Assembly: GCA_029948255.1 (NCBI GenBank) | Contig: JALIZF010001916.1 | Location: 587,001-651,000 of the forward strand | Length of the DNA: 64,000 nucleotides | Source of the DNA: Telmatactis stephensoni | Taxonomy: Eukaryota > Cnidaria > Anthozoa > Actiniaria > Isophelliidae | Direction of reading: 5' to 3' | Shown here: positions 24,831 to 37,697 of the stretch, in pieces | Layout: every line of letters begins with the position of its first letter | Numbering within the stretch: the stretch's first letter is position 1 | Notes under the pieces: generated by a model | Database searches by the model: none | What the model saw: only the letters and a program-made list of their open reading frames with translations | What the model was told of the DNA's origin: nothing | Program-made: the position numbers and the translations under genes

Positions 24831-25417
24831 ATTATTGAAGCGAATCGTTTTTGTTCGTTAGCAGAAATAGTCATCAATCAAACTTTGCGTTACAAACTAA
24901 AAACAAATATATAGAAAATATCATTTTTGTAAAATCCGAAAAATTTCGAAGTTACAGGACTTTGAAAATCGCAAAATTTACATAGAATTGGGGCTGCGAG
25001 AACTTCAATTCAGCCATAAGCTGATTTGTCGATCAAAAATTATTGAAGCATTTGCACTCAAATTTTCAGATATATCTAAGATCGATTCCTTCTTCTTATT
25101 TGTTTTCAAGTTTTTTGTTTTTTATTTTGTTTTATAGCTTGAAATTTGATTTATGCAAATTATGAACCAAACTGCAAACAGTTCTGTCAACAAAGCTCCT
25201 TGGCCTTGGTACTTGTGGTGTTTTTGTATCCACGAGTTGCCATGAATAAATGAGACAGAAAACCAGATCACAGCAATCAAATGTTTAAAACATTTGACTT
25301 CTGTGACCTAGATCTCTAGACTCAGCGTACTGAGCTCTTGGAAGACACGTCGCCATCCACTTCAACTTCATAACACAAATTAAATTGGACACAAACAGAT
25401 AAAAGGTGTACGTGTTA

Positions 25418-25473
25418 GCCTGTCAAACTCTCTCCTCCCCCTCCCCTCCTTCCCCAGAACTTGTTCACAGGCT
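25418..25473. repeat. short CT-rich element with AGCCTG...CAGGCT ends
   Basis: TTAGCCTGTCAA, a CT-rich core of about 30 bases, then CACAGGCTAG. Same plan as 27513-27686. Confidence 0.45.
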
Positions 25474-27127
25474 AGTACGTGCAGGTAGTCAGTAATAAAA
25501 GGAAATGATTAGGGGGACAAGAAGATTGACAATAACTGTGCCGCAAGAATCGCCTTTCAGCTAACGGTTGCCCTGGATATGGATATAAGAGATCCCGAAT
25601 TCTCCGTCCTTCGCGGACCTTGTTTGGGAGCAGTAAAGCGCGCGCGCACAAAGCTCAACCAGTCCTAGAGTGATGGAGTGAGGAGTCCCTGACAATACTG
25701 TACCTCGGATACCCAAAGCAGGTAGTTAATCTAAGTCAGGTGCCCATTGTAGTCTCAAGATACTTTGAATAGTTGGACTTTGAAATATTGAAGTGGCTCG
25801 ACTCCCACAGCTCACAGACCAAAGTCCAAGTTACCACATTATTGACTCCCTGGTGAACCAGTTTTGCAGGTTGTATGAAATAGCACTTATACCGCAGACT
25901 GTCGTGAACAGCTTAGTTCATTCCTGTGAAATAATGAGGCATTTCACGTTTTATGTGGACATGTAGATAGATGTTAGGATGTGAGAGCAGTCTATTGACC
26001 TGCCATCCGGATTTGAAAACCACAAGTTGGGGACTTTCGAAAACACTTCACCGACCCTGTTTCCTACTTAAGTCAAACAAGGCACGTTTGTTACTGGTTA
26101 GTTAACACATTCAACTAATCTCCTCCTGCTTGAATATTTCGTTGAAACAAGAGGTTTTGCCGTTTTGTCACCCTCGATCCGAATTATTGACTTCCAATAG
26201 AATCAGCACTCAATAAATGAGTTAAATTTGGTTCATTTAGCCTACCAATTTTGTTTCAGTACCGACGACTAGTTGTAGCCATCATCCTTTTTCCTTTGGC
26301 AGATTTGTAGTCAATTTACTAACTTGATAATCTGAATGAAGTCAATAAATGAATTGTCAAACCATGTAACTCTTTTATTAAGTCTGAGAAGATTTCCGGA
26401 AGCAAACTTGAAATTATACTTCGTTGTTTTATTAACCCATGAAAAGTTTACTGACTCCCTTGCCAAATTCTCTGCTAAAACAACAGATCAGAGCACTTTA
26501 TCATGACGGTACGTTGTGAAATGAAAGAGCAGTATCTTCTCTTGTTAGTAAGCTTGATTATGGTAAAGAACTATTTACAGTTATTATATCCAAAAACAGG
26601 TGCCTGGATTTATTTTTGCACTTTTCAATTATCATACGCGAGATTTGTTGACATAACCAAAAGTCTGAAATGAGTTTTTCTCGCTGATGTTTGGTAATTA
26701 TTGCCTTGCTTGATCCGAACCGTCAACTCTCCGAAAACATAAAGTTTCTCGGAAGCATGCTAAGGCAGGGAAAACTGTCATACTGAGAATCGTCTGGCAT
26801 TCGGTCTTAAAAGTCTTTCTGGACTGAGGAATATTATATTGGATTACGGTTAAAAATAAATCTCTTCCGTACAAAACTTGTTTTCCATAACCTGAATCTA
26901 GCAGAGGTTGATATTTTTGCCTGTCCCCACTGACAATTGACTGCATGAAGTTCAGGGGAATTAATTTTCCGCTAGTGAATTTTACTTTCAGTTCTAACGA
27001 CTGTTAACGCAGTTCGCGCGTCGAAGTGCGACTCTGGAATACAATTTCACTCTTCATTAGGAATATAAGTCGAAGAATTTGTTCAAAAAAGACATGAATA
27101 GAATACTCTTTTCCATTTACAAAATGA

Positions 27128-27420
27128 GAATTTGATCGTAAGTTGATGCAAGTTTTGGCTCGTTTAAACAGTCACCATGCTAAACTTACAAGTTGTTTTT
27201 CTTATTTTTTAGTCCGAACTTCTGCACATTTCCTCTCCAAATAACTCCTGCAAACAAAAACAAAACTGATTTTCTCTCTGTCCTTCAGCTAGCTGATATT
27301 CCTTGAAAGTTATTAAAAAACTTGCATTGACTTGCGCGGAGCGGTGTTCAGAACGAGGACGCAAGTTGCAAGACAAAACTTGCGCCTCCTTGCGTTCTCA
27401 GTTGATTGGCCATGGGGCCT
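27128..27420. repeat. second copy of the GCAAGTT MITE family
   Basis: It follows the order of the 3831-4218 element (TTGATGCAAGTTTTGGCT, CCTTCAG, CAAGTTGCAAG, closing GGGGCCTAAG) with clear divergence. Confidence 0.55.
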
Positions 27421-27512
27421 AAGCATGAAGAATATAATGAAATTGCTGATATTACCCTATATAATAATTTGTTGTACACCAGAAAAGAAGTATTACGCCT
27501 ATAAACCATTCA

Positions 27513-27686
27513 AGCCTGCCTACAGGATCTCCAGGTCCGGAAAGGGGGGGGGGGGGGGGGGTGGAAGAGAAGGGCTGGGGAGGAGGGAAAGGGAGAGGCT
27601 TCCTTTCCCTACTCCGCAGACACCTCCCCTCCCCTTTTCCCTTCCCATTCCCCTCCCTCCCTCCCCCCAGAGCCTGTAGGCAGGCT
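27513..27686. repeat. CT/AG-rich element with AGCCTGCCTACAGG ends
   Basis: AGCCTGCCTACAGG and CCTGTAGGCAGGCT are perfect inverted ends around a G-tract (about 27545-27561), a purine-rich arm and a complementary pyrimidine-rich arm. It could fold on itself. Confidence 0.65.
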
Positions 27687-28092
27687 ATCAAAATCCCTTC
27701 GAGTTTCCAGCAAAGACCGTTGGAAGCAATGCATCCTTTGGTTTCGTAGCCAAGGTGGTCCCCAAAAAGAATTTGCCTTGCCGTTACGGCCCTGCAGACA
27801 GGTTTTAAAACAGCTTCATTATACACATTTTGCTTGAAGACAAAAACGAGTTTATTGCAACTAATTGTGCAGTCATGTACAGTGAAGATCGACCTGTTTG
27901 CTGGCCAAACGTCACTATATGAGGTCATCAAGATTAATTTTGAGTGGCGCGGCGGAAACTGGGTGAAGCACGTAGGTCGCGTAGTAGTCTAGATCTTTCT
28001 AAATCGTTTGTCATGGAATCTCAGCTCATGAAATCATTTCACTGCAATATCTTGATACTTCACTTTTAGTATATCTCTTGTACCCTTGGCTA

Positions 28093-28431
28093 GGGCGTAG
28101 CGAGGCCTAAGCAAAAGCGGGGGCAATTTTCTTGAGATCAAGTTCCCGCCAAAATATGCGAATTTCTCCAGGGAGAATGATTTGGGACAAAAGCACGTGG
28201 AAATTTATCCAGCATCAAGAAACAAAAACAAACTTCGTCCAAGTGCGGATTACATGGATTATACTTGAGATAACATTTAAATATTGTGAATTAAATTAAA
28301 AGGAAAACTTTAAAGTGATATCATTAACATCATTCTTCAGATGACGGCCCAAGCCCCCCCTTTTTTTTTGGGGGGGGGGAGCGATCGCCCCCTCCCCACC
28401 CTGGTGCCTCCGTCCCTCGCTATGCCACTGC
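28093..28431. mobile_element. hAT-like MITE with GGCGTAGCGAGG ends
   Basis: GGGCGTAGCGAGG on the left and CCTCGCTATGCCACTG on the right are imperfect inverted repeats. CAGTGGCGTAGC-type ends are familiar from hAT elements. The flanks CCCTTGGC and CCCCCGGC are similar but not identical, so the 8-bp duplication is only suggested. Confidence 0.55.
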
Positions 28432-31043
28432 CCCCGGCTAAACTAGTAATATCCTTGAGTGCCCATTTACTAAGTAATGCAACTAATTGTGTGCTTAGCC
28501 AATATCTCCCACTCAATAGAGCTTATGAAATACCACCATTTATGTAATACCATTGACCACTTGCTGTAATATCCGCCTCATTTGGGTCATCCAAATTAAA
28601 TGACTTTTCCTGAAGATGATTAGATTTTACTTAATAATGCAATAATTCAAAGATTAAATTATCTTGGAGAAATACGATGATCCAGCTATTTTTGTGATTA
28701 ATATAAATGCTTTACAAATATTTGATGCGCTATTAATTCAAGGTTTAATTAAATTTATTTACAAGAATTGCCGGGGCCTCCTGGTGTGTGCGCCTGCGAT
28801 AAACCTGACCCTGCTTTAGTGCGTGGTAGGAGTTGGGCACGGAGTTATGTAACATTGAACAGGCTTTTTACTCGGGCTACCTGTGGTAGCTCGAGTCTAG
28901 GTTTACCTTTTCGGTCTATCAATCTATCTATATATCTATCTATCAACGTCGCAAATCGGCAAATTACCCAGAAGCCTTTGGGGTACACTGTTGACCACGA
29001 GGCTTCCTGTGGTCGCGAGAGATTGAGAACAAAATGGCGGACGCTATCAATCAGAATTTTTCGAACTATTGGCTTTTAATCTTAAGATACTTTGCTTTAA
29101 TCGTTAATATCGAATTCTCGAATTTAGTGATGACCTTCTTACCAGCTGTTGTAATCAACTTATAATGTATTGATCGTCCAAGAACACAAGACAGATCGAT
29201 TTGTGGCAGCGAACTTCACTTCAGTGAGGACAGACATGTAAGACATGGAGATATTGTCTTTAATAGATCAGTAGTTTGTTTTAATTAATAATATTTCATA
29301 ATATTTGCTTACACGGTGTCTACAGTCATGCTCTTCGTGAGAGCCGTGTTAAAAACGAACTAAATTAACTAACAATATATCTACAATGTTTATCAGTTAA
29401 CTAGAAAGACTGAGGAGATTCTTGCCTTTGCGTGGTGACAATAATTAAGCCAGGAAACAGGAATTAATAAATGGTGCAAAATTACACCAAATAAACAATG
29501 GAAAACAAATGATTTTTTTATTAACTTATAAATATTTAGTGCAATCTGTATTTTGTACAATGCCATGATTATATTGAATGCACTTTATTGTCAATCATGC
29601 TCAATGTTAGCAGATACGAATATAGTGATGGATAATCATGGAAATGATAGTAATGTTTATGAGACCTTATATTAGCAACAATTGAAGAATAATTTTAGAA
29701 TGTACAAAATGATATTTTCAATCAATGAAAAGTGATACTCAACCACAAATTTGTACAAGCTTTGTGCAACCATGCTCACAGAAAGAAGACAAAATGGATT
29801 GAATTGAAGATATTATACTGTATGTAGTAGTATCAGATTGATGTGCACGGAGGAGCTATATATGGTATCGGTACTGAGCATATATTGTATGACATTACAC
29901 TTCTTCAAATAAAGCGCGCATCAGCAACTGACTACTGCTATAATCATTGATCTGCTCCATATTAAAAACATGGTAATACATGTATTGAAAAGTTGTGTTA
30001 AGAAACTGAAATGATTTCATAGAAAGGTAACTGTGGTACTTCTAGAATCTACCAATGTGACAACAGCAATATCAAAATCATTTTTAACTTGGACATCGAA
30101 ACAGTCTGCCACAGTTTGTAAGTTTTGTTTCCATAAATCAAAGTAAAAAAGTACAGAATAGAAATTTAAATTGTCTGAGCTATAATGTATTATCTATAGA
30201 TCATATTGGATCATTTGGTAGGCATTTACAAAATAAAGCAGACTGTATACTGTATATGTCTGGCGTGATAAAAAGACCAGCAGTATATTAATAACCACCA
30301 TGATGTGGTACAATTATGTACAAACTACTTTCTCCCCAATATAATTTGTGTTCTACTCTTGTCATGCATTTTTGCAATCAAAAGACACTGACAAGTCAAA
30401 CTGGTTTCCATCAACTTCTGTTCTCCATTTCTCCCCGAGTACTATACACAGGTGTAGCCCGAGTGAACGCCTATTAGGCGTCTAGTTTCCAACATATTTT
30501 CCAGTTTATTCTTTTCCGCTTTTCTTTATAACTGCTTTTACTTTGGATTTTCTCTCACCCTGTATTTCTGCAGATTCCACTACAATAGCTTCTCTTGTCT
30601 TTCACCCGTGGCTGTCTCTTTATTCTCTTTCACTTTCTCTCTTTTTTACCAAATCAAATCATGTAGATTAAAATTTCAGGGGATTTTTTTCAAACAATTT
30701 ATTTTTGTATAAAACGAAAACGAAAAACAGAATAAAATTAACAAAGTAAAGTATAAAATAAATGATCGATCGGGTGGTGTCAGTGATTGGTAACCAACAC
30801 CCAGAAAACACCTAAGTTTGATCACCTATTTATTTTAATCCCGTCATAGCCGAAGAAAGAATTTCGTCTAGCAGGTCGCACAACGCCCAAAACGAAGAAA
30901 AATTTGTCTTTAAAACCGACTTCCAAAAACCTTTTTTCAATTTGATATAGAAAAAAAGGATTTTTTACGCGAAATTCCTTTCTTTAGGACGAGCTCCTGT
31001 TATCAGAGGTTGGCCATCGACGTAAAAATGTCCTTTTACTAAT

Positions 31044-31222
31044 CACGTGAATGCGATCACGTGCGCTACTAAAATAGACTGTAAACACAACGTGGGTAAG
31101 TTCTGTTCCAAAGGTCACTTTTTACTTTGTTGTTCCACGTGGTTGAGGGTTTACTCCATGAAGTGTTCACATGTAAGCTTTGTGCTGATTGGTCAATGTT
31201 ATCGGTAGTGAGTTCTGATTGG
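31044..31222 (+). promoter_or_regulatory. candidate KLF promoter: two E-boxes, two inverted CCAAT boxes
   Basis: CACGTG occurs at 31044-31049 and 31058-31063 (14 bp apart). ATTGG (inverted CCAAT) occurs at 31188-31192 and 31218-31222 (30 bp apart). All lie 120-300 bp upstream of the KLF ATG. Paired CCAAT boxes about three helical turns apart are a familiar NF-Y arrangement. Function is inferred from position only. Confidence 0.45.
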
Positions 31223-31345
31223 TCCAGCCCACATATACGCCCCTCTTCCTGCATGATCATGGCTACTGATCTAAGTTCACACAGTAAAGGAGAATAATAA
31301 CAAACGCTCTCTGTGTAGGAAGGATTTGGAAATTTTTTCCAGGTC

Positions 31346-33266
31346 ATGGAAGAGCTGCCTCTGTCTCCACCTTCAACGCCTTCTAGCGATTCGAAAGATA
31401 TGGAGGTAAGATCTCTCCGATCGTAAATTTCACTACGAAGTTCGTCAGTTTCGTTTGACATTTCACTAAGTTGTGAATTTCCTTTGTTTACATCGCAGGA
31501 TAACTACAGCAGTACCAGCGTTGATGTCGACGAACTTCAGAGCGAATCTAGTGTGGATCTTGATGCCGTTCAGTCTCTTCTTGCTATTAGTAGATGGTCT
31601 CCCCCAACTCCAGAAAGACACACGCCAAGTCCCGATTCAGGGATGTCCTCAATGAGCAGGAATTCTTCTAGTGCCTCGCTTAGCAGCACATGCACTACTA
31701 GTACTCTGTCCTCGGACGAATCGTCTAGTAGTGGCTATGATCATTTCGACTCTAGTACTCGGAAGGTATGTCAAATAACACAGAATTTGAATTGTATAAA
31801 TATGGTGAAGTTTTGCTTATCAAAACAAACCATTTGATGGGAGATTTGTGTGTGTCTTAATTACAGAAAAGGGATCCCGCCGAAACACGATATGATGATA
31901 CAACGAACTCACGGGCTACAGGAATACCGAATAACTCTACATCTCCTCAACCAAATGTGGCGGGATTCAATCCTTTACTTCTTCCCGGCGGTGGAAATCT
32001 GCCTGCAGGAGCGATCATGATTTTGTATCCGGTAAATGGGACGAACGTTACCGATCAGAGAGGAATACTCATTCCTCAACTCGCTCAAAACAATGTGCTA
32101 ACTCTCGCGGGACAGCAATCGGTACCAAGTCTAACAGACGGAGGGAAAAGCCAAGCTACCAGACGTCGAAATCATGTGTGTACCTACGAAAACTGTGGAA
32201 AAACGTATTTTAAAAGTTCACATTTGAAAGCCCATCTTCGAACACACACTGGTAAGAATTGTACCTTGACCTTTCGTGTTCGTTCGAGCTTTTGTGAATT
32301 TTGGCAACGTCCGTGTTACATAAGATTAAAACTATAAGGAAAACTGTCATGTGTGATATTCCAGCTAATGTTTTTTCAAAATTTATTGTTTTTTACATCT
32401 AGTTTCTTTAAGTTTTGTAAGATATATATGATATTTAAACCTTTTTCGTGTCTTTTATGACACGACCTTCTACACTCCCTCGACACACACCCCCAAAAAT
32501 ATGACGTCGGATGATACTTTGTCGAGCCAGTCACGAACTGAAACAAAGGTTCACGTGAACAGTTAGTGATCATGGTCAGAAAGCGCGGGCTTTGCATCAT
32601 CCCGTGATCACTTATTTATGACAGGTATACTGGACTTTGGAATCACGCATGCTAATCTTTCTCAAAATGAACTTGACCGTCGTAAAACACTCAGCCTTTG
32701 CATACTTGAATAGGGATTTTTTTTGTTTTTCTGTTTTAATTATAATAAAAAAAGTTAACAAAATAATAGCCCCTTAGAAATTGTCACGTAAGAGGAAGTG
32801 TGGATCTTTTTTGTTCATGGTTATTTTTTTTGTTTTTGTTTTTTGTAATTTTTCCGGTTATTGTTTATTGATGTGTGAATTTCTTGATTCGTTTTCAGGG
32901 GAAAAACCATTTCCTTGTACATGGGAAGGCTGTGACAGACGATTTGCTAGGTCAGATGAATTGGCACGCCACAAAAGAACTCACACTGGAGAAAAACGAT
33001 TCACTTGTACTCTCTGCGGAAGAAAATTCATGAGATCTGATCATTTAACCAAGCATGCACGAAGGCACATGACTGCCAGAAAAGTCCCAGGTTGGCAGCT
33101 TGAGATGAGCAAACTGAATCAGATTGCTGCCATGCAGTCATCAGCACTAGCTCCTTTACCAGTTGTTTCTAGTGGATCACAAAACAGTATTCCATCAATG
33201 GCAGTGCCTTTGAGTTCATTTGGAAGGTTACCTAATATGGTAGCTACCACAAGCCCTGGGTCGTAA
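31346..33266 (+). CDS. KLF10/11-like: KLF10/11-like (TIEG-type) zinc-finger transcription factor
   Basis: Four exons (31346-31405, 31499-31765, 31867-32251, 32899-33266) join in phase into 359 residues. An in-frame TAG lies ten codons upstream of the ATG, fixing the start. Three C2H2 fingers occupy about residues 212-295 ([60 protein letters not shown]) joined by HTGEKPF/HTGEKRF linkers, the KLF/Sp signature for GC/CACCC-box DNA. The stretch right after finger 3 ([18 protein letters not shown]) matches the KLF10/11 pattern rather than KLF9/13. An N-terminal [11 protein letters not shown] near residue 42 resembles the Sin3-interacting helix of TIEG proteins, so it probably represses transcription in the nucleus. 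The rest is Ser/Thr/Pro-rich. AATAAA follows at about 33802. Confidence 0.93.
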
Positions 33267-36200
33267 GTTTAAGAACTAACGGTGGTGACCATAGCAACCA
33301 AATGTCTGCTGCCTGAAGAGCTGGCCGTGATAGGACAGTAGCTTCACTCAAGTCCACAAAAACACTATTCAGTGTTAGGATTATCAATGACTCTAGATGC
33401 ATATATGAAGCACATATGCTTGTTCTTCTCAAAGCCAGTCAGAAAATATGCACGATGTCATTATAAATTACACCTTATTCCAAAAAATAATGAGATTTTG
33501 ATGTCCACTTTCACAGTTATCATGCTGCATCATTTTCCTTTGTGTGACAAATAATATAGAAAAGAGAGAGATTATCCAAAGTACAAAAATGCTATATTGC
33601 ATGTTGCTGAATGCATAAATGTTGTTAATGTTGTATATAATATTATTATACTCAAATTGATTGTGTAAATAAGCTAAATCATAAATTATGAAAAAATGAC
33701 AAAGACATCTACATAACTAGATTGAAGGTGGCTCAAAATATGTATTATTATTATTTATTTTTGTTTGTACAGATTAAAGTGTATTTTAAAAAACTTCGGA
33801 AAATAAATGAGTTACTTTCTTTCTGAGGCAAATACTGAAGCTTAAAGAAGGAGCACTTAGATCAAAATCAATGAAAATTGAAAATGACTTGAAACGAAGC
33901 AATATTTTCTTCACATCCAAAAGAGACAGATAAAATTGTTAAGGTTATTAGTGTCTAAATTGTGAGTAAATGATGTCATTATGACATCACTTACTCAACT
34001 CTATTGTTCTCTTAGGTTTTAAACCAAAATTTATCTGTGATAATGAGCTTCAAATTTATATTTTTTGGGGAGATTAGCTAGTTATTTAGCTATATTAATC
34101 TTCATATAGAAATAATGAGTTTCCAATTTACACCAATTTTCATCCAAGTGGGCCTTTACTAGTAAGGGTTCTGACTTCGTGCAGAAGACAGTCTTCGTAA
34201 TTCAACATCCACAACAAAAGACTAGCTCCATTTTATACAATAGAACAAACTTACAAAGGATATAACAGCAACCTAATCTATGACTGCAAACAGGTGAACA
34301 AAAATGTACGTGTACCGTCCGTGTTGCCAAAAACGTCTCCTGCTTAAGCTCCCTAGTAACGACCTGACAACTAGTGAGTGGAGGCCCCAAATAGTACAAA
34401 ATCCTTTGTTTTCTCTAGTTTAAATAGTGCTATTTGGGAGAAAATTCAGGGAATTTTTATATATGGCTATCTGTCACTGGCAAATTAAATCCTATTCAGT
34501 AGAAACAATTAAGCACTGTTTCACTGGTTTATTGACTGCCTGGCTACACCTTTTTTTACATTAAAAAATCTCAACAATTGCAGGTTCATGATAAAAATAT
34601 GTGTATACAAGTGTGCGGATTTTCTTTTTACATTGTAAAGATGAAAAATTTTAACTGGTAAAAGTACTAACAAAATCAAACTATGAAACCAGCCTGCATG
34701 GCCAGCATGAGGAAGGGAAGATCTCCATTCCTTTCTTTCTTTCTGCCATCCCCTCCATTTGCCCTCTCATTGCCCACCCCCTCCCTTTTCCCCCAGAGAA
34801 GGACATACAGGCTATGGAAATTTTCTGACATGGATTTTATCCATCTACATGAGCAAATCAAATAAATACATTTCACATATGAGATTTGGTCAATTTGGTA
34901 GATTTTCTATCTACATCAGCAAAAATTGTCAGAAAATTTGTCATAGCAAAATGTACTTACATGTAAGTGTGGAATCGAAGGACCTTTATTTTGTCGCTTG
35001 ACTGGTTCTTAAACAGAAATATTGGCAGTTTTTCAGGAGTGAGAGATGAGCAAAAGAATAACACCCCTGTGTTCCAGAGGATGGTGTGAAATTCACAAGA
35101 ACTTGAATAAGTCACCATTCCTTGTAAAACTAGCCGTTTCTAATAGAAAGTGAAATGCTGCGAGCAGAAAATAGCTAGTGTATCTACGTTAGCAGAACTG
35201 TTCTCCTAAAACTCACGAAAGTACACCGCTTTGTCTGATATATCAAATCTCCTGTGCGTTGTGTGACGAACACTGCAGCTAGTTGACCTTCAGTATTGAA
35301 CTACTGAACATAATTCTCCAGGTTCAGTGTCGGACACACACAGTTCAAAATATTTAGCACTTTGAGTAAATCAATTAAAAAATTGGGGGTAGCTCATCAC
35401 CCTTCCTCGCAGCCAAGTGCTGAATTACGAAGGGCGCAGCTCAACGTGATCGAGTCGAAGGTTTACAAGGGCGCTTTCATTACGAGACAATTGAACAATC
35501 ACACATTTACATACAAATTTACATACACATACACGTAGCAGCCACCATACGACCCATGTCTGCGGATCACGGAGATCACGGTTTTTCAAACAATCACAAA
35601 CGGCTAGCGACGGCAACGATTATAAAACTAACTGACTACGACAACACAAGTTTTAGAATTTATTCACTGAAATATATTGCTTTTTCAAACAATCACAAAC
35701 AGTGTTAGGAATGATTATAAAACTAATTGATTAAAGTTTGTTTAGTAAAGGATGTGTATCGCTCCCTGGCAGCCATAAAAAGAGTGCTTGATAAATATCT
35801 GACACATAATTTGCCTTGTAATGTATAGAGAATGCATAAATATATGTGGATTTAACTGAACTACTGAGAGTAGTCTGCGTAAAGAAAGCAAAATTTCGAT
35901 TCACCAAAAATTTTAGCGATATCGTGTGGCTTTCTAAAGAGATTTTACCTCTTTGAAGAAGGGAACATTAGAATGCAACTTTTATATATCGTCTTGCTTC
36001 GATCGAGCGTACAACGCGGCGATGAAAAACTCATATAAGGACATTGCCTTTCCTGAGAAATATCACTAAACAGTTCATGACCTTGCTGAACACTTCCACG
36101 AATACAAAGCAGGATTCAGTGGATTCCCGGGTATGATAAATCTGAATAACAACGACAACTTAGCTAGAAAACAAAGACTCCAATCGCGTGGTCAGCGATC

Positions 36201-36562
36201 ATTCCAAGCATATTTTGATGACGTCACAAATCATCGTTCGCTACATACGTGCCTACCAAGAATCGAGTTCAGAGCTGGTACATAAACATGCCGCGCATGT
36301 GCAAGATTAGTGTCGCTAAATAGTGAGCTTTACTTAGGGTACCCCTGTAAAATACTGCAGCCACAGCAGGTGCCCAAATAGCTGTGGTTTACTGCATTTA
36401 TTTAATGCACGGGTTAATGCAGCCTCTATCATTAGACAAAAGCCGGAAAATATCAAACTATCGACATTAAAAATAATTCATTTGAACCGAATTGCACCAT
36501 AATGTCGCCATAACGTGATTTTACCTGTTGTCTTTCGTCATAGACTAGACTGGCAATAAGAT
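33267..36562. other. intergenic region after KLF, nothing coding seen
   Basis: Begins with the A+T-rich 3' UTR of the KLF gene (ATTATTA repeats near 33745, AATAAA near 33802). A CT-rich AGCCTG...CAGGCT element lies at about 34690-34816. No other recognisable feature. Confidence 0.5.
34690..34816. repeat. CT-rich element with AGCCTGCATG...ACAGGCT ends
   Basis: CAGCCTGCATGGCC, a long pyrimidine tract with CTTTCTTT and CCCCTCC runs, then CATACAGGCTATGG. Same plan as the 27513 element. Confidence 0.45.
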
Positions 36563-36583
36563 CACGTGGCTAATCTAACCAAT
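36563..36583 (+). promoter_or_regulatory. E-box and CCAAT box upstream of ornithine decarboxylase
   Basis: CACGTG at 36563-36568 and CCAAT at 36579-36583 lie just upstream of the inferred leader exon. Vertebrate ODC is a Myc/Max target through CACGTG sites, so the E-box is plausible; there is no direct evidence here. Confidence 0.4.
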
Positions 36584-36628
36584 CACTGAGCGGTAATCGA
36601 CCCTCGTGTCGTTGTTCAGAACGAAGGC

Positions 36629-37076
36629 GGTAGACATTTTGGATTTGTGTGTCGCTGGGTGAAGGAGACGAAGAGAGTGTTCTCACAATAACCAGTTAAA
36701 TTTTTCACTTATTTCGTCAACATTTCTCGTTTAAAGGTCGTCGCGTGTTGCTTCTCTTCAAGGGTGGTAGAAGTAAGTGAATTTCCCTTAGATTTTAGAA
36801 AAAATTGCCAACACTCATACAACCACGTTTTCTAGTTGTGCTCGCTTTTGTTTTCTCATTTCTCTAACGAAAGTGGCTGCGATCTTTACCTAAGCGAAAG
36901 AATGTTGTACTGAATTATAACCTTGTTATTTCTACAGTCCCACACCTCTCTCAAATTCACCAAGTATCCTGACGTAGATCAACTTCTCAAGAAGAAGAAG
37001 TTCGAGTTTGACTACAACGTTGATACGGAACCAAGCTGACACTTGCTAAGGGTATATTAAACAGGATTGATTTTAG
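36629..37076 (+). other. inferred ODC 5' leader exons
   Basis: A stretch ending at GTAAGT (exon end 36772) lacks any ATG. A second exon, 36938-37076, sits between a TTTCTACAG acceptor and a GTGAGC donor. Its first part reads open for 33 codons (including KFTKYPDVDQLLKKKK) and ends in TGA, without an ATG. Both would be spliced to the ODC start exon. This is inference from splice signals only. Confidence 0.4.
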
Positions 37077-37412
37077 GTGAGCTTTGCTTCTTGATAATAG
37101 ATTTCAAGTTATTGATTATAACAACGTAAATAGTAATAGTTTAGACGTTGAAGTCGGAAGCGTTTTACCAAGCCACTGCTCTTTGAGAGGCGTCAACAAG
37201 CTCTACACAGACTTCGAAATTACATCAGTGTCTGGAGTTAGAGTGTTTATGCTGAAAATTAAAACAAAAAACAAAAAAAAACACCGAAGTCTAGAAAGTT
37301 CTTTGAGTTGTATTGAACTAAAATAATATACATGTAGATCCTTCATCAGACAGAACTATTTCTTGCGTAATTGAGTTACTATAACAAAATGCACAATTTA
37401 AACGAATTACAA

Positions 37413-37444
<32 letters not shown>

Positions 37445-37697
37445 GGTCTTTTATGTCAACTTTTAATGGCTTCCCTTCCTGGACAAAGTACAGACTTATT
37501 GTTGTAGCTGGTCCCTTATTTGATTATGTGTTTGATGGTCGTAATACAGTCCAGGGGGTAGGGTTGTTCGAAGGATGATTAAACTAACTCCAGGGTAGTG
37601 CTAATCGTCTTTCGAATGACTGACACCATTACTGCTATTGGTATAATAATTTAATATGTGTTGTTGTTGTATTCTAGCCCTTACCAGACATTTGAAG

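Larger units (their letters stand above)
20784..31043. other. 10-kb intergenic region rich in small inverted-repeat elements
   Basis: I found no exon series or RNA gene between the GPCR and the KLF gene. The recognisable content is the tandem repeats, hairpin and MITE-like elements listed separately. An ATGGCGGAC start in a good context at 29034 opens only 43 codons and matches nothing I know. Confidence 0.5.

Noticed and set aside
27332..27931. 115- and 159-codon frames around the G-tract
   Set aside because: They span a low-complexity CT/AG element and lack any domain or splice context.
29034..29165. ATGGCGGAC start with 43 codons in a YY1-like context
   Set aside because: No donor or downstream exon series was found, and the peptide is not recognisable; could be a dead first exon.
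31069..31461. 130-codon minus-strand frame over the KLF promoter and exon 1
   Set aside because: Antisense to the KLF start exon; no homology or splice signals.
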